Shown: positions 43,967-55,040, counted from the first letter of the stretch. The stretch is 64,000 nt of DNA from Bacteroidota bacterium (GCA_018830105.1 JAHJTC010000002.1:19237-83236); one strand, 5' to 3'. Numbers and translations: made by a program. Notes: generated from the sequence alone by a model not told the origin.

Positions 43967-43996
43967 TTGTGGGATAAAAAAAACTTTTTACCTTTG
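43967..43996 (+). promoter_or_regulatory. Distal promoter upstream of rpsL
   Basis: TTG (43967-43969), 19 bases, then TACCTTTG (43989-43996): exact consensus in both boxes and spacing. Transcription would start near 44003, about 280 bases before rpsL. Confidence 0.65.
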
Positions 43997-44002
43997 CAGC
44001 CC

Positions 44003-44226
44003 CAAAACGTTGGGAAGATAAAGTAACTGGAAACGATATAGTTAGAGGAACCTGATAAGCTAAAACGTAATAGGTTTCTTCACGCAAAAGCCCGGCACAA
44101 GCCGTAAATAGTGCAAAGCGTGTGTTTTGACAACCTTCTTCGCAAGGCTCATCCCTCCTTCAACTACATCCCGTATTGATAAGAAATTAATTTGAGACAA
44201 AGTATTGTTTATTAAAAAATTTATGA
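44003..44226 (+). ncRNA. Candidate structured leader or small RNA
   Basis: The stretch follows a perfect promoter and precedes a second one. It can fold CGGC-ACAA-GCCG (44093-44104) enclosed by CACGC / GCGTG (44081-44085, 44118-44122), then CCTT-CTTCGC-AAGG near 44131. It contains no plausible coding frame. It may be an r-protein autoregulatory leader or an independent RNA; no known family was recognised. Confidence 0.35.
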
Positions 44227-44234
44227 TACTTTTG
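44205..44234 (+). promoter_or_regulatory. Proximal promoter of the str-S10-spc-alpha cluster
   Basis: TTG (44205-44207), 19 bases, then TACTTTTG (44227-44234) fits the consensus. The sequence after the -7 box (GCACCCCC...) is very like that after the distal promoter (GCAGCCCC...). Confidence 0.65.
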
Positions 44235-44280
44235 CACCCCCAAAATTGGGATAAATTAACAATAAATTAAATAGTTTAAA

Positions 44281-44658
44281 ATGCCGACTATTCAACAATT
44301 AGTGCGAAAAGGACGCCAAAAACTGGTTGATAAAAGCAAGTCCCCTGCATTAGATTCTTGTCCGCAACGCCGCGGTGTATGCGTGAGGGTTTATACCACT
44401 ACGCCAAAAAAACCTAATTCGGCCATGCGTAAAGTGGCCAGAGTACGTCTTACCAATGGTAAAGAAGTGAATGCTTATATTCCTGGTGAAGGCCATAATT
44501 TGCAGGAGCACTCCATTGTTATGATTAGGGGAGGACGTGTAAAAGATTTACCTGGTGTAAGGTATCATATCATCCGTGGAGCACTCGATACTTCAGGTGT
44601 TGAAGGACGTTCGCAACGCAGATCAAAGTATGGTACAAAACGTCCAAAGAAAAAGTAA
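44281..44658 (+). CDS. rpsL: Ribosomal protein S12
   Basis: S12 (125 residues) sits at the decoding centre and sets accuracy. The loops [13 protein letters not shown] and [13 protein letters not shown] are intact, so the usual streptomycin-resistance positions carry the wild-type Lys. It has the universal length. It is the first gene of the str operon, 46 bases after its proximal promoter, and is followed by rpsG. Confidence 0.98.
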   Translation: MPTIQQLVRKGRQKLVDKSKSPALDSCPQRRGVCVRVYTTTPKKPNSAMRKVARVRLTNGKEVNAYIPGEGHNLQEHSIVMIRGGRVKDLPGVRYHIIRGALDTSGVEGRSQRRSKYGTKRPKKK

Positions 44659-44696
44659 AATAGACTTTAAGTTTCGTTAGATAAAGATTTCTATCA

Positions 44697-45164
44697 ATGA
44701 GAAAAGCTAAACCAAAGAAAAGAATTATACTTCCCGATCCGAAATTCGGTGATGTGTTGGTTACAAAGTTTGTAAACAACCTCATGATAAAGGGAAAGAA
44801 AAACCTTGCGTATCAGGTTTTTTATGAAGCCATGGAAATCGTGGGTTCAAAAACAGGAGAGGACGCTGTAGAAGTGTGGAAAAAAGCACTTGCTAATGTT
44901 ACTCCTGCCGTTGAGGTAAGAAGCCGCCGTATTGGTGGTGCTACCTTTCAAATTCCTTCCGAAATCAGGCCTGGCCGTAAAATGTCTATCGGCATGAAAA
45001 ACCTGATTCGTGTTGCCCGTAAACGTCATGAAAAGTCCATGGGACAAAAATTGGCTAACGAAATAATGGCAGCTTATAAAGAAGAAGGTACAGCATTTAA
45101 GAAAAAAGAAGACACTCACAGAATGGCAGAGGCGAACAAGGCTTTCTCCCATTTTAGGTTTTAA
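44697..45164 (+). CDS. rpsG: Ribosomal protein S7
   Basis: S7 (155 residues) nucleates the head of the 30S subunit and contacts the E-site tRNA. Family motifs are [43 protein letters not shown] in pieces, and the C-terminal [16 protein letters not shown]. It lies between rpsL and fusA in the standard order. Confidence 0.97.
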   Translation: MRKAKPKKRIILPDPKFGDVLVTKFVNNLMIKGKKNLAYQVFYEAMEIVGSKTGEDAVEVWKKALANVTPAVEVRSRRIGGATFQIPSEIRPGRKMSIGMKNLIRVARKRHEKSMGQKLANEIMAAYKEEGTAFKKKEDTHRMAEANKAFSHFRF

Positions 45165-45186
45165 AATAGCCTAATTAAGGACTTAC

Positions 45187-47304
45187 ATGGCAACAGAAGT
45201 AAAAACTATACATAATCTCTTACGTACGCGCAATATTGGCATTATGGCTCATATTGATGCCGGCAAGACTACTACCACCGAACGTATTCTTTATTATACA
45301 GGTCGCAGTCATAAGCTAGGTGAAGTGCACGAGGGCTCAGCTACGATGGACTGGATGGTTCAGGAGCAAGAGCGCGGCATCACAATTACTTCAGCTGCTA
45401 CTACTGTTTTTTGGGATTTTAGAGACGAGAAATACAAAATTAATATCATTGACACCCCCGGACACGTTGATTTCACTGTAGAAGTTGAACGTTCGTTACG
45501 CGTATTAGATGGTGCTGTAGCATTGTTTTGCGCTGTTGGTGGTGTTGAGCCTCAGTCAGAAACTGTTTGGCGTCAGGCCGATAAATATAAAGTTCCACGC
45601 CTTTGTTTTGTAAACAAAATGGATCGTGCCGGAGCTGATTTCTTTGGTGTGCTAACACAGATTAAAGAGCGTCTGGGTGCTAATCCTATTCCACTTCAAA
45701 TACCGATTGGTGAAGAAGATAACTTTATTGGTATTGTGGATCTGATACGTAATAAAGCATTTGTTTGGGACGACAGCTCTAAAGGTGTTGTGATGACGGA
45801 AGTTCCAATTCCTGATGACCTGGCTGATGTTGTTGACGAATACCGTCAGAAATTGATTGAAGGTGTTGCTGAGGATAACGATGAATTGTTGGAAAAATTC
45901 ATGGATGATCCGGAAAGCATCACGGAAGAAGAAATTATAGCTCAGATACGTAAAGCTACTATTGATTTGAGAATATCACCTGTGATGTGCGGTTCTGCCT
46001 TTAAAAATAAAGGAGTTCAGACCTTGCTTAATGGGGTTATTCAATATTTGCCTAGTCCGCTGGATGTGGATGCTGTAAAAGGTATCAATCCTAAGACAGA
46101 CAAAGAAGAAATCCGTAGGGTTAGTGTTGATGAGCCTTTTAGTGCCTTGGCCTTTAAGATTGCTACTGATCCCTTTGTAGGTCGCATCGCATTTTTCCGC
46201 GTCTATTCTGGTGTATTGGAAGCCGGTTCCTACGTTTATAATGCCTCTACTGGTAAAAAAGAGCGTATCTCGCGCATCATGCAAATGCATGCCAACAAAC
46301 AGAATCCGCTAGACCGGATTGAAGCCGGAGATATTGGTGCCGCTGTTGGTTTTAAGTTGATCCGTACTGGTGATACCTTAACCAATGAAGGGCGTCCTAT
46401 TTTATTGGAGTCGATGAGTTTCCCTGAACCTGTTATACACGTTTCCATAGAGCCTAAAACACAAGCCGATATGGATAAAATGGGTGTTGCTTTAGCTAAG
46501 CTTGCTGAAGAAGATCCAACGTTTCGTGTAAGAACAGATGAAGCTTCGGGGCAAACGATTATCTCAGGTATGGGTGAACTTCATCTGGAGATTCTGATAG
46601 ATCGCATGAAGAGAGAATTTAAAGTTGAGGCTAATCAGGGTCGTCCGCAAGTAGCATATAAAGAAGCTATTACGGCCACTGCGCAGCATCGTGAGGTATA
46701 TAAGAAACAGACTGGTGGTAAAGGTAAATTTGCCGATATCGTCTTTGAGATCAGCCCTGCAGATGAAAATGTTGTTGGGTTACAATTTGTTGATCAGGTA
46801 AAAGGAGGAAATATTCCTCGCGAATATATACCTGCGATACAAAAAGGCTTTAAAGAATCAATGTCAAATGGTGTTTTAGCCGGTTTCCCTATTGATAGTA
46901 TGAAGGTGAGGCTTTTGGATGGTTCATTCCACGCCGTTGATAGTGATGCCCTTTCTTTTGAAATGGCTGCTCGTCTTGGATACAAAGAGTCGTGCAGAAA
47001 AGCCAAAGCTATTTTACTCGAACCTATCATGAAGGTAGAAGTATTGACACCGGATGATTATCTGGGTGATGTTACCGGCGATTTGAATAAGCGTCGTGCT
47101 ATTTTGCGCGATGTAACAGCAAAAGCTACCGGACAAATCATCAAAGCTGATGTGCCACTTTCTGAAATGTTTGGATACGTAACATCATTGCGTAGTCTTA
47201 CTTCGGGAAGGGCAACTTCAAGTATGGAATTTAGTCATTATGCTCCAGCACCTGAAAATGTAGCTGAAGCAGTTGTGAATAAAGCAAAAGGAATCATTAA
47301 ATAA
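45187..47304 (+). CDS. fusA: Elongation factor G
   Basis: EF-G (705 residues) drives translocation on the ribosome with GTP. G-domain motifs are [13 protein letters not shown] (G1), RGITI (G2), DTPGH (G3) and NKMD (G4). Domains II-V follow, with [10 protein letters not shown] and the domain IV tip. A single fusA of full length is typical of the str operon. Here tuf does not follow; instead rpsJ starts 25 bases later, joining str directly to S10. Confidence 0.98.
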   Translation: MATEVKTIHNLLRTRNIGIMAHIDAGKTTTTERILYYTGRSHKLGEVHEGSATMDWMVQEQERGITITSAATTVFWDFRDEKYKINIIDTPGHVDFTVEVERSLRVLDGAVALFCAVGGVEPQSETVWRQADKYKVPRLCFVNKMDRAGADFFGVLTQIKERLGANPIPLQIPIGEEDNFIGIVDLIRNKAFVWDDSSKGVVMTEVPIPDDLADVVDEYRQKLIEGVAEDNDELLEKFMDDPESITEEEIIAQIRKATIDLRISPVMCGSAFKNKGVQTLLNGVIQYLPSPLDVDAVKGINPKTDKEEIRRVSVDEPFSALAFKIATDPFVGRIAFFRVYSGVLEAGSYVYNASTGKKERISRIMQMHANKQNPLDRIEAGDIGAAVGFKLIRTGDTLTNEGRPILLESMSFPEPVIHVSIEPKTQADMDKMGVALAKLAEEDPTFRVRTDEASGQTIISGMGELHLEILIDRMKREFKVEANQGRPQVAYKEAITATAQHREVYKKQTGGKGKFADIVFEISPADENVVGLQFVDQVKGGNIPREYIPAIQKGFKESMSNGVLAGFPIDSMKVRLLDGSFHAVDSDALSFEMAARLGYKESCRKAKAILLEPIMKVEVLTPDDYLGDVTGDLNKRRAILRDVTAKATGQIIKADVPLSEMFGYVTSLRSLTSGRATSSMEFSHYAPAPENVAEAVVNKAKGIIK

Positions 47305-47329
47305 TAGTAAACAATAATAATTCTTCAAC

Positions 47330-47635
47330 GTGAGCCAAAGGATTAGAATAAAATTAAAGTCGTACGATCATAACTTGGTTGACAAGTCAGCCGAGAAAAT
47401 CGTAAAGACGATCAAGACCACAGGAGCTGTGGTAAATGGACCAATTCCATTGCCAACAGACAAAAAGATTTACACTGTGTTGCGTTCTACGTTCGTGCAC
47501 AAAAAGTCAAGAGAACAATTTGAGCTCTCGTCCTACAAACGGTTGCTCGATATTTACAGCTCGACTTCGCAAACGATCGACGCATTGATGAAGCTAGAGC
47601 TTCCAAGTGGTGTAGAAGTAGAAATTAAAGTTTGA
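47330..47635 (+). CDS. rpsJ: Ribosomal protein S10 (GTG start)
   Basis: S10 (101 residues) binds in the 30S head and also partners NusB in antitermination. It reads [20 protein letters not shown], with [31 protein letters not shown]. The start is GTG at 47330; no ATG is available before the conserved N-terminus. It is the first gene of the S10 block. Confidence 0.97.
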   Translation: MSQRIRIKLKSYDHNLVDKSAEKIVKTIKTTGAVVNGPIPLPTDKKIYTVLRSTFVHKKSREQFELSSYKRLLDIYSSTSQTIDALMKLELPSGVEVEIKV

Positions 47636-47674
47636 CCTGCTAGCAATTAGCAAGAAACATTAAAGTAAAGTAAC

Positions 47675-48298
47675 ATGTCAGGAATACTTGGAAAAAAGGT
47701 TGGTATGACCAGCATCTTTGACGCTAACGGGAAAAACATTCCTGTTACCGTTCTTGAAGCAGGTCCTTGTATAGTGACGCAGATCAGAACCAAAGAAGTA
47801 GATGGTTATGATGCTGTTCAGCTTGCTTATGGCGATAAGAATGAAAAGCACACCACCGGCGCATTGAAGGGTCATTTTGAAAAGGCGGGTACAACGCCTA
47901 AAATTATGGTTTCCGAATTCACACGCTTCGAGAAAAAGAAATCACTGGGTGAAACCGTTACAGTAGAGGTTTTTATGGAAGGTGAGTTTGTGGATGTTGT
48001 TGGTGTTAGCAAGGGAAAAGGCTTTCAGGGCGTTGTAAAACGTCACGGATTTGCCGGAGTTGGGCAGGCCACACACGGTCAGCACAACAGATTGAGAGCT
48101 CCCGGTTCTATTGGTGCTTCATCTTATCCTGCGCGCGTTTTTAAAGGAATGCGTATGGCCGGAAGAATGGGAGGCGATAGGGTTAAATTGATTAACCTTC
48201 AAATCGTAAAAATCATCCCTGAGAAGAACTTGATTTTGGTTAAAGGTGCTGTACCTGGACCTAAAAACGGATTTTTAAAAATTGAAAGATGGAATTAG
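47675..48298 (+). CDS. rplC: Ribosomal protein L3
   Basis: L3 (207 residues) starts 50S assembly near the peptidyl-transferase centre. It reads [26 protein letters not shown]; the conserved loop [22 protein letters not shown] holds the Gln/Gly region methylated in E. coli. Its stop overlaps rplD by 10 bases, unusually tight for this cluster, so the two are translationally coupled. Confidence 0.97.
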   Translation: MSGILGKKVGMTSIFDANGKNIPVTVLEAGPCIVTQIRTKEVDGYDAVQLAYGDKNEKHTTGALKGHFEKAGTTPKIMVSEFTRFEKKKSLGETVTVEVFMEGEFVDVVGVSKGKGFQGVVKRHGFAGVGQATHGQHNRLRAPGSIGASSYPARVFKGMRMAGRMGGDRVKLINLQIVKIIPEKNLILVKGAVPGPKNGFLKIERWN

Positions 48299-48915
48299 TA
48301 GTTCATAAGATCAGCGGCGAAGCGACAGATAAGAAAGTGTCGTTACATGATGGCATCTTTGGTATTGAGCCCAACGATCACGCTATTTATTTAGATACAA
48401 AATTGTATCTGGCTAATCAGCGTCAGGGCACACACAAGTCAAAGGAGCGCAACGAAATCGTTGGAAGTACACGAAAAATTAAGAAGCAAAAAGGAACTGG
48501 AACTGCACGCGCCGGAAGTATCAAATCACCTCTCTTTAGAGGCGGTGGACGTATTTTTGGACCTCAGCCACGTGATTATACCTTTAAGCTGAATAAGAAA
48601 GTTAAGAAACTTGCGCGTAAGTCAGCACTGACCTACAAAGCAAAAGATTTACAGATTGTTGTTTTGGAAGATTTTTCATTCGAAAACCCTAAGACAAAAA
48701 ACTTTGTAAACATTCTTAACAGCTTCGATTTGCAGGGAGCAAAAAGCTTGTTTGTGATGCCGAAACCCGATGCTAATGTGGTTCTGTCTTCCCGCAACAT
48801 CCAACGTACAAAAGTGGTTACAGCGAATAGCCTGAACACCTTCGACATCTTAAATGCCAAAAGGTTGTTTGTGGTTGAAAGCTCACTGAAAACGATCGAA
48901 GAAATACTGGCGTAG
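48289..48915 (+). CDS. rplD: Ribosomal protein L4
   Basis: L4 (208 residues) reaches into the peptide exit tunnel. In some bacteria it represses the S10 operon; no S10-leader hairpin of the enterobacterial kind was recognised here. The tunnel loop [20 protein letters not shown] and the family [13 protein letters not shown] are present. It begins within the end of rplC. Confidence 0.96.
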   Translation: MELVVHKISGEATDKKVSLHDGIFGIEPNDHAIYLDTKLYLANQRQGTHKSKERNEIVGSTRKIKKQKGTGTARAGSIKSPLFRGGGRIFGPQPRDYTFKLNKKVKKLARKSALTYKAKDLQIVVLEDFSFENPKTKNFVNILNSFDLQGAKSLFVMPKPDANVVLSSRNIQRTKVVTANSLNTFDILNAKRLFVVESSLKTIEEILA

Positions 48916-48941
48916 TTACGAATTAATAAACGGAAAAGACA

Positions 48942-49232
48942 ATGAATATCATCCAAAAACCGGTAATTACGGAGAAAATGACCGCCTTAGGCGAGAAGTT
49001 AAACCGGTATGGTTTTATTGTTGACAAACGCGCTAACAAGCTTCAAATCAAACAAGCTGTAAAAGAGCTTTATGGTGTAGAAGTAGTAGCAGTCAACACA
49101 ATGAATTATGAAGGAAAGCGTAAGTCGCGTTACACAAAGACCGGTGTCATTGCCGGGAAAACAAATGCTTTTAAGAAAGCAGTCGTGACTGTAGCTGATG
49201 GTGAAACTATTGATTTTTTTAGCAACATTTAG
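48942..49232 (+). CDS. rplW: Ribosomal protein L23
   Basis: L23 (96 residues) lies at the tunnel exit, where trigger factor and the signal recognition particle dock. It reads IIQKPVITEKMTALGEKLNRYGF and VEVVAVNTMNYEGKRKSRYTK. Four bases separate it from rplB. Confidence 0.96.
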   Translation: MNIIQKPVITEKMTALGEKLNRYGFIVDKRANKLQIKQAVKELYGVEVVAVNTMNYEGKRKSRYTKTGVIAGKTNAFKKAVVTVADGETIDFFSNI

Positions 49233-49236
49233 ATAA

Positions 49237-50061
49237 ATGGCTTTAAAGAAGTACAAACCCACAACTCCTGGGCAGCGTTTTAAACTGATAAGCGCATTCG
49301 ACGAAATCACAACTGATAAACCAGAAAAGTCATTGTTGGCTCCTGGTAAAAGTTCTGGTGGACGAAATAAAGAAGGTAAAATGACGATCCGTAATGTTGG
49401 TGGAGGTCATAAACAGAAATACAGAATTATCGACTTCAGACGCGATAAAGATGGTATTCCTGGTGTGATTAAAACCATAGAGTATGATCCAAATCGTACT
49501 GCCCGGATTGCATTGGTAAACTATAAAGACGGCGAAAAACGCTACATAATTGCACCACAGGGATTGCAGGTAGGTCAGGAAGTAGTTTCTGGCGAAGGCG
49601 CAAGTCCTAATGTTGGAAATACCCTGTTTTTGAAGGAAGTGCCTTTTGGTACTGTATTGCATAACATTGAGCTGCGTCCTGGTCAAGGTGCAAAAATGGC
49701 TCGTAGTGCAGGATCATATGCTCAGCTGATGTCGCGTGATGGCAAATACGCCATCCTGAAGATGCCTTCTGGTGAAACACGTATGATACTTCAAACTTGC
49801 AAGGCAACGGTTGGCATGGTATCAAATGGTGATCATAGCCTGGAGGTTTCCGGTAAAGCCGGACGTCGTCGCTGGTTGGGTCGTCGTCCACGTGTGCGCG
49901 GTGTTGTTATGAACCCGGTTGATCACCCGATGGGTGGTGGCGAAGGTCGTTCATCTGGTGGCCACCCACGTAGCCGCAAGGGACTACCTGCAAAAGGGTA
50001 TAAGACACGTGCCAAGAAGAATGCTTCTGATAAGTATATCATCGAAAGAAGGAAGAAATAA
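49237..50061 (+). CDS. rplB: Ribosomal protein L2
   Basis: L2 (274 residues) is needed for subunit joining and peptidyl transfer. Motifs are [17 protein letters not shown], the SH3-like centre and the C-terminal [21 protein letters not shown], which contains the functionally critical His (equivalent to His229 in E. coli). The length is standard. Confidence 0.98.
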   Translation: MALKKYKPTTPGQRFKLISAFDEITTDKPEKSLLAPGKSSGGRNKEGKMTIRNVGGGHKQKYRIIDFRRDKDGIPGVIKTIEYDPNRTARIALVNYKDGEKRYIIAPQGLQVGQEVVSGEGASPNVGNTLFLKEVPFGTVLHNIELRPGQGAKMARSAGSYAQLMSRDGKYAILKMPSGETRMILQTCKATVGMVSNGDHSLEVSGKAGRRRWLGRRPRVRGVVMNPVDHPMGGGEGRSSGGHPRSRKGLPAKGYKTRAKKNASDKYIIERRKK

Positions 50062-50091
50062 TTGTTTAATTAGGTAGAAAATCCTTATACA

Positions 50092-50370
50092 ATGAGTCGT
50101 TCGCTAAAAAAAGGTCCATATATCCATTACAAGCTTGAAAAAAAGGTAATGGCAAACGTAGAGTCAGGAAAGAAAACTGTAATAAAAACCTGGTCGAGAG
50201 CTTCAATGATTTCCCCGGAATTTGTTGGACAGACAATAGCTGTGCATAATGGCAATAAGTTTATTCCTGTATACGTAACCGAAAATATGGTAGGTCACAA
50301 GCTTGGTGAGTTTGCTCCTACACGTATCTTTAGAGGTCATGCCGGAAAAAAAGATAAAGGTAAAAAATAA
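50092..50370 (+). CDS. rpsS: Ribosomal protein S19
   Basis: S19 (92 residues) is a 30S head protein contacting 23S rRNA through bridge B1a. It reads [18 protein letters not shown], with [23 protein letters not shown] and [11 protein letters not shown]. Confidence 0.97.
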   Translation: MSRSLKKGPYIHYKLEKKVMANVESGKKTVIKTWSRASMISPEFVGQTIAVHNGNKFIPVYVTENMVGHKLGEFAPTRIFRGHAGKKDKGKK

Positions 50371-50384
50371 AGAACTGCAAAACT

Positions 50385-50792
50385 ATGGGAGCTAGAAAAC
50401 ATAATAGAGCTGAAGAGATTAAAGCTGCAAAAAAGATCACATCTTTTGCAAAACTGAATAACGTACCCACATCGCCCCGAAAAATGCGATTAGTAGCTGA
50501 TATGGTGCGTGGAATGAATGTTGAGATGGCATTACATGTTCTTCAATATTCCTCCAAGGAAGCTTCGGCAAGAGTATATAAATTATTGCGTTCGGCCATT
50601 GCAAACTGGGAGGCTAAAAACGAAGGCAAAAGAATAGAAGACAGTAACTTGTTTATAAAGGAGATTTTTGTTGATTCAGGCCGTATGCTCAAAAGAGTTC
50701 AGCCTGCACCTCAGGGAAGAGCTCACAGGATCAGAAAAAGATCTAACCATGTTACGCTTATACTTGATAGTAAGAAACTAAATAAAAAATAA
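50385..50792 (+). CDS. rplV: Ribosomal protein L22
   Basis: L22 (135 residues) has a long beta-hairpin lining the exit tunnel beside L4, here [22 protein letters not shown], intact with no insertion that would suggest macrolide resistance. It overlaps nothing; rpsC follows after 33 bases. Confidence 0.96.
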   Translation: MGARKHNRAEEIKAAKKITSFAKLNNVPTSPRKMRLVADMVRGMNVEMALHVLQYSSKEASARVYKLLRSAIANWEAKNEGKRIEDSNLFIKEIFVDSGRMLKRVQPAPQGRAHRIRKRSNHVTLILDSKKLNKK

Positions 50793-50825
50793 ACTGATTG
50801 AATCAATCCGATAAGTTTTAATTGA

Positions 50826-51551
50826 ATGGGACAAAAAACGAATCCAATAGGTCTTAGATTAGGAATCATCAAAGGTTGGGAATCCAACTGGTATGGTGGA
50901 AGGGATTTTTCTGCTAAGTTAGTTGAAGATGATAAAATCCGAAAATATCTGTATGCACGTCTCGGAAAAGCTGGAATATCTCGCATTTCTATCGAACGCA
51001 CATTAAAACTGGTAACTGTTACTATTTCAACAGCACGGCCAGGTATGATTATCGGAAAAGCAGGTCAGGAAGTTGACAAGCTTAAAGAAGAATTAAAGAA
51101 ACTCACGGGAAAAGAGGTACAAATCAATATCAGTGAAATAAAACGTCCTGAGCTTGATGCTTATATTGTAGCCTCTACCATAGCCAAGCAGATTGAAGGA
51201 CGTATTTCTTTCCGTCGTGCTATCAAAACCGCCATCAGCTCGAGTATGCGTATAGGCGCAGAAGGAATCAAAGTAATGATTTCGGGTAGGGTAGGTGGCG
51301 CTGAAATGGCCCGTCAGGAAACCTATAAGGAAGGTCGTATCCCATTGCATACTCTGCGTGCCGATATCGATTATGCATTGATTGAAGCCCATACAACTTA
51401 CGGAAGAATTGGCATCAAAGTTTGGATTTGCAAAGGTGAAATCTATGGCAAACCAGAGCTGGTTCCTACAACAGTAGGTGGTCAGTCGAAGAAACCGGGC
51501 GCTGGCCCAAAACCTGGCGGCGGACCACGTCAAAGGGGAAGACGTAAATAA
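50826..51551 (+). CDS. rpsC: Ribosomal protein S3
   Basis: S3 (241 residues) forms the mRNA entry site. It has an N-terminal KH domain ([19 protein letters not shown]) and a C-terminal domain ([33 protein letters not shown] in pieces). The last about 20 residues are a Gly/Pro/Lys-rich basic tail ([20 protein letters not shown]). Confidence 0.97.
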   Translation: MGQKTNPIGLRLGIIKGWESNWYGGRDFSAKLVEDDKIRKYLYARLGKAGISRISIERTLKLVTVTISTARPGMIIGKAGQEVDKLKEELKKLTGKEVQINISEIKRPELDAYIVASTIAKQIEGRISFRRAIKTAISSSMRIGAEGIKVMISGRVGGAEMARQETYKEGRIPLHTLRADIDYALIEAHTTYGRIGIKVWICKGEIYGKPELVPTTVGGQSKKPGAGPKPGGGPRQRGRRK

Positions 51552-51582
51552 GTTAGTTTAGAATCATAATACATTAGTAACG

Positions 51583-52014
51583 ATGTTACAACCGAAAAAG
51601 ACAAAATTCAGAAGACACCAAAAAGGCAAAATGAAGGGCTTTTCGCAGCGCGGACACCAATTGGCCTTTGGTACTTTTGGGATAAAAGCCCTGGAAGAAA
51701 CATGGCTTACAGGTCGTCAGATAGAAGCTGCACGTCAAGCGGTTACCCGTTATATGAAACGTGAAGGTCAAATTTGGATTCGGGTTTTCCCCGATAAGCC
51801 AATCACCAAAAAGCCTGCTGAGGTGCGCATGGGTAAAGGTAAAGGTGCTCCTGAATATTTTGTAGCACCGGTATCCCCGGGACGGATTATTTTTGAAGCC
51901 GAAGGTGTTCCATTGGCAGTTGCTAAAGAAGCACTTCGTTTGGCAGCTCAAAAATTGCCTATATCTACAAAGTTTGTGGTAAGAAGAGATTACGTTGAAA
52001 CAAAAATAGTTTAA
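51583..52014 (+). CDS. rplP: Ribosomal protein L16
   Basis: L16 (143 residues) binds near the A site and helps position tRNA. It reads [23 protein letters not shown], with [20 protein letters not shown] and the Arg-rich loop [21 protein letters not shown]. Four bases separate it from rpmC. Confidence 0.97.
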   Translation: MLQPKKTKFRRHQKGKMKGFSQRGHQLAFGTFGIKALEETWLTGRQIEAARQAVTRYMKREGQIWIRVFPDKPITKKPAEVRMGKGKGAPEYFVAPVSPGRIIFEAEGVPLAVAKEALRLAAQKLPISTKFVVRRDYVETKIV

Positions 52015-52018
52015 GACC

Positions 52019-52222
52019 ATGAAACAAGAAGTTATCAAAGAATTAAGCACAGCTGACCTTGTGGAGCGTCTTGAAGAAGAACGTAAACAGTTGGTTCGCC
52101 TCAAGCTTAATCATGCGGTTTCGCCACTCGAGAATCCAAACAAAATTAGTGCATATCGCAGAACAATTGCACGTTTGATGACCGAGCTGAAAAAGCGACA
52201 ATTGACAGAAACTAATCAATAA
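52019..52222 (+). CDS. rpmC: Ribosomal protein L29
   Basis: L29 (67 residues) is two antiparallel helices at the tunnel exit beside L23. It reads MKQEVIKELSTADLVERLEE and LNHAVSPLENPNKISAYRRTIARL. It follows rplP by four bases. Confidence 0.95.
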   Translation: MKQEVIKELSTADLVERLEEERKQLVRLKLNHAVSPLENPNKISAYRRTIARLMTELKKRQLTETNQ

Positions 52223-52240
52223 TAAGGACGAGAAGACAAG

Positions 52241-52498
52241 ATGGAAACCAGGAATCTCAGAAAAGAAAGAACCGGCGTGGTTGTCAGTAATAAAATGGAT
52301 AAATCCATTACCATTGAAATCGTACGTCGTGTAAAACACCCTATTTACGGTAAGTTCGTGAAAAAGACCAATAAGTTTATGGCACACGACGAAAATAACG
52401 ACTGCAACATTGGTGATACCGTGCGTATAATGGAAACACGTCCGTTGAGCAAAAATAAATGTTGGAGATTAGTTGAAATAATGGAAAGGGCGAAATAA
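52241..52498 (+). CDS. rpsQ: Ribosomal protein S17
   Basis: S17 (85 residues) is a primary 16S-binding OB-fold protein. It reads [20 protein letters not shown] and [25 protein letters not shown]. One base separates its stop from rplN. Confidence 0.96.
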   Translation: METRNLRKERTGVVVSNKMDKSITIEIVRRVKHPIYGKFVKKTNKFMAHDENNDCNIGDTVRIMETRPLSKNKCWRLVEIMERAK

Positions 52499-52499
52499 T

Positions 52500-52868
52500 A
52501 TGATACAGCAAGAATCCAGACTATCAGTAGCTGATAACAGCGGTGCGAAAGAAGTACTTTGCATCCGGGTTTTAGGTGGAACAGGCAAAAGATATGCCCG
52601 CATAGGAGATCAAATTGTTGCCACCGTTAAGCATGCCTTGCCAAGTGGCAACGTTAAAAAGGGTGCAGTAGTGAAAGCTGTTGTTGTGCGCACGAAAAAA
52701 GAAACCAGACGTAATGATGGTTCCTATATTCGTTTTGAAGATAATGCCGTTGTTTTGCTGAATACAACAGGTGAAATGATGGGTACACGTATCTTCGGGC
52801 CTGTAGCGCGCGAGCTTAGGGAAAAGCAATACATGAAAATTGTTTCGCTTGCACCTGAGGTGCTCTAA
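52500..52868 (+). CDS. rplN: Ribosomal protein L14
   Basis: L14 (122 residues) forms an inter-subunit bridge and is the docking site of the silencing factor RsfS. It reads [20 protein letters not shown], with [18 protein letters not shown] and [13 protein letters not shown]. Confidence 0.97.
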   Translation: MIQQESRLSVADNSGAKEVLCIRVLGGTGKRYARIGDQIVATVKHALPSGNVKKGAVVKAVVVRTKKETRRNDGSYIRFEDNAVVLLNTTGEMMGTRIFGPVARELREKQYMKIVSLAPEVL

Positions 52869-52889
52869 CCAATAAAAATACGAAGCGAT

Positions 52890-53210
52890 ATGAATAAATT
52901 ACACATAAAGAAAGGCGACAACGTCATCGTTATTGCCGGCGACCATAAAGGCGAGCAGGGTAAGGTGCTTATGGTTAATGTGGAGAAACAGAGAGCCATT
53001 GTAGAAGGTGTTAATCTGGTTTCCAAACATACCAAGCCCAATACAGAAAACCCAAAGGGTGGTATTTTGAAACAGGAAGCAGCAGTGCATGTTTCAAATC
53101 TTAAAATCGCTGATAAGAGCGGTAAACCTTCACGTATTGGTCGCAAAGCAGATGAAAAGACAGGAAAATCAGTACGTTATCTAAAAAAGACAGGGGAGGT
53201 AATTAAGTAA
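52890..53210 (+). CDS. rplX: Ribosomal protein L24
   Basis: L24 (106 residues) is an early 50S assembly factor with a KOW domain ([21 protein letters not shown]). It reads [23 protein letters not shown]. Its TAA overlaps the rplE ATG by one base (TAATG). Confidence 0.96.
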   Translation: MNKLHIKKGDNVIVIAGDHKGEQGKVLMVNVEKQRAIVEGVNLVSKHTKPNTENPKGGILKQEAAVHVSNLKIADKSGKPSRIGRKADEKTGKSVRYLKKTGEVIK

Positions 53211-53770
53211 TGAGCTATCAGCCCAGATTAAGAGAGCAGTATAAGAGTGAAATCGTGCCTGCATTGATGAAAGAATTCAGTTACTCTTCGGTTATGCAGG
53301 TTCCACGGCTTGTAAAAATTTCACTCAATCAGGGTATCGGTGCAGCATTGACCGATAAAAAACTGATTGACTATGGTGTAGATGAAATGTCTTCTATCAC
53401 CGGTCAAAAAGCCGTACCTACAATCTCAAAGCGAGATGTTTCTAACTTTAAATTGCGTAAGGGCAGCCCTATTGGCGTGCGAGTAACCTTACGTGCTGAT
53501 AAAATGTACGAGTTTTTGGAAAGACTTGTTGCCGTTGCACTTCCACGTGTGCGCGACTTTCGTGGCATCAGTGATAAAGGTTTTGACGGCCGCGGAAACT
53601 ACAGCTTTGGAATTACCGAACAAATTATCTTTCCTGAGATTGATATCGATAAGGTAAATCGTATCAATGGAATGGATATTACTTTTGTTACGACAGCCAA
53701 AACCGACAAAGAAGCATTGGCTTTACTTAAAGGATTTGGTCTTCCGTTTAAAAATCAAAAAAAATCTTAA
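53210..53770 (+). CDS. rplE: Ribosomal protein L5
   Basis: L5 (186 residues) binds 5S rRNA and contacts the P-site tRNA. It reads [20 protein letters not shown], with [16 protein letters not shown] residues ([13 protein letters not shown]), [22 protein letters not shown] and [19 protein letters not shown]. It is coupled to rplX by the TAATG overlap. Confidence 0.97.
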   Translation: MSYQPRLREQYKSEIVPALMKEFSYSSVMQVPRLVKISLNQGIGAALTDKKLIDYGVDEMSSITGQKAVPTISKRDVSNFKLRKGSPIGVRVTLRADKMYEFLERLVAVALPRVRDFRGISDKGFDGRGNYSFGITEQIIFPEIDIDKVNRINGMDITFVTTAKTDKEALALLKGFGLPFKNQKKS

Positions 53771-53773
53771 AGC

Positions 53774-54043
53774 ATGGCAAAAGAGTCAATGAAAGCGCGT
53801 GAGCGTAAAAGACAAAAAATGGTTGAGAAATATGCTGCAAAGCGTGAAGCTCTCAAGGCTGCTGGGGACTACGAAGGTCTTCAGAAACTTCCTAAAAATG
53901 CTTCACCTGTGCGACTGCATAACCGTTGTCAACTCACGGGCAGACCCAAAGGCTATATGAGGCAGTTTGGCATTTCACGTATAAATTTCCGGGAAATGGC
54001 ACTCAAAGGCCTTATCCCTGGTGTGAAGAAAGCAAGTTGGTAG
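53774..54043 (+). CDS. rpsN: Ribosomal protein S14, zinc-independent form
   Basis: S14 (89 residues) completes the 30S head. The long form lacks the CxxC zinc pairs of the short form; only one Cys is present ([26 protein letters not shown]). This C-minus type does not need zinc. It follows rplE by three bases. Confidence 0.96.
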   Translation: MAKESMKARERKRQKMVEKYAAKREALKAAGDYEGLQKLPKNASPVRLHNRCQLTGRPKGYMRQFGISRINFREMALKGLIPGVKKASW

Positions 54044-54070
54044 ATTATTAAATATTTGAAGTAGCATACT

Positions 54071-54469
54071 ATGAATACTGACCCGATAGCAGATTATTTG
54101 ACACGAATTCGTAATGGTGTCATGGCGAAACACAGAGTGGTTGAAATACCTGCTTCCAACGTGAAGAAGGCTTTAACCAAAATTCTGTTCGAAAAAGGAT
54201 ATATCCTGAACTATAAGTTCGAAGAAGATGATAAACAAGGAATTGTTAAGGTTGCCTTAAAATATCATCCGGTTACTAAAATGCCGGCCTTAACAACACT
54301 TGAACGTGTTTCGCGGCCAGGCCTCAGAAAATATGTGCATGCCGAAAAATTGCCACGCGTCATGAATGGCTTAGGTATTGCAATAATATCTACCTCTCAG
54401 GGTATCATGAGTGATAAAGAAGCACGTAAACTGCATATTGGCGGTGAAGTGTTGTGTTATATTAGTTAA
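54071..54469 (+). CDS. rpsH: Ribosomal protein S8
   Basis: S8 (132 residues) organises the central domain of 16S rRNA; in E. coli it represses the spc operon. It reads [20 protein letters not shown], with [27 protein letters not shown] at the C-terminus in the standard form. Confidence 0.97.
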   Translation: MNTDPIADYLTRIRNGVMAKHRVVEIPASNVKKALTKILFEKGYILNYKFEEDDKQGIVKVALKYHPVTKMPALTTLERVSRPGLRKYVHAEKLPRVMNGLGIAIISTSQGIMSDKEARKLHIGGEVLCYIS

Positions 54470-54488
54470 TTAGAAGGAGAACAGATCA

Positions 54489-55040
54489 ATGTCAAGAATA
54501 GGTAAATTGCCCATTGAAATTCCGGCTGGTGTTGACATCAAAATTGATGGACAACTCGTTACTGTAAAAGGAAAACTGGGCGAATTGAAGCAACAGCTCG
54601 ACGAAGCTGTCAGCGTAAAAGTAGAAGAAAATCTGATCATTTTGGATCGGCAGTCCGAAGCCATCGATCACCGTGCAAAACACGGACTCTACAGAGCGCT
54701 GATCCAAAACATGGTCAAAGGTGTCTCAGAAGGATTTGAAGTCGTACAGGAATTTGTTGGCGTTGGTTATAAAGCCGAAGCTAAAGGACAAGTTCTGGAA
54801 ATGGCATTAGGATACTCTCACAACATCATCTTTGAAATACCAGAAGAAATCAAATTGGAAACCATTATGGAAAGGGGTAAAAACCCAATCCTGAAAATGC
54901 GTTCGCATGATAAACAGTTGCTCGGTCAGGTGGCCGCAAAAATACGTTCATTGCGTAAACCTGAGCCTTACAAAGGTAAAGGTATCCGGTTCCAGGGTGA
55001 AGTACTCAGAAGGAAAGCTGGAAAAACAGCAGGGAAATAG
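54489..55040 (+). CDS. rplF: Ribosomal protein L6
   Basis: L6 (183 residues) has two related domains near the GTPase centre. It reads SRIGKLPIEIPAGVDIKIDG and VKGVSEGFEVVQEFVGVGYKA, with the C-terminal RKPEPYKGKGIRF. AGAAGGAGA lies 9-18 bases before its ATG, one of the few Shine-Dalgarno-like sequences in this cluster, where most starts have A-rich leaders. Confidence 0.97.
   Translation: MSRIGKLPIEIPAGVDIKIDGQLVTVKGKLGELKQQLDEAVSVKVEENLIILDRQSEAIDHRAKHGLYRALIQNMVKGVSEGFEVVQEFVGVGYKAEAKGQVLEMALGYSHNIIFEIPEEIKLETIMERGKNPILKMRSHDKQLLGQVAAKIRSLRKPEPYKGKGIRFQGEVLRRKAGKTAGK

Larger units (their letters stand above)
43563..44280. other. 718-base noncoding gap between copB and rpsL
   Basis: It holds two tandem degenerate repeats (43814-43883), two full Bacteroidota promoters and a structured leader (listed separately). 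A minus-strand open frame of 77 codons at 43854-44087 has no family resemblance and crosses the promoter, so it is not called. Confidence 0.5.

Noticed and set aside
43854..44087. 77-codon minus-strand open frame upstream of rpsL
   Set aside because: No family match. It spans the distal ribosomal promoter and part of the leader, and it lacks a promoter on the minus strand.
44120..44165. CCTCCTT near 44155 resembling the 3' end of 16S rRNA
   Set aside because: Only about ten bases match and no 16S body is present upstream.
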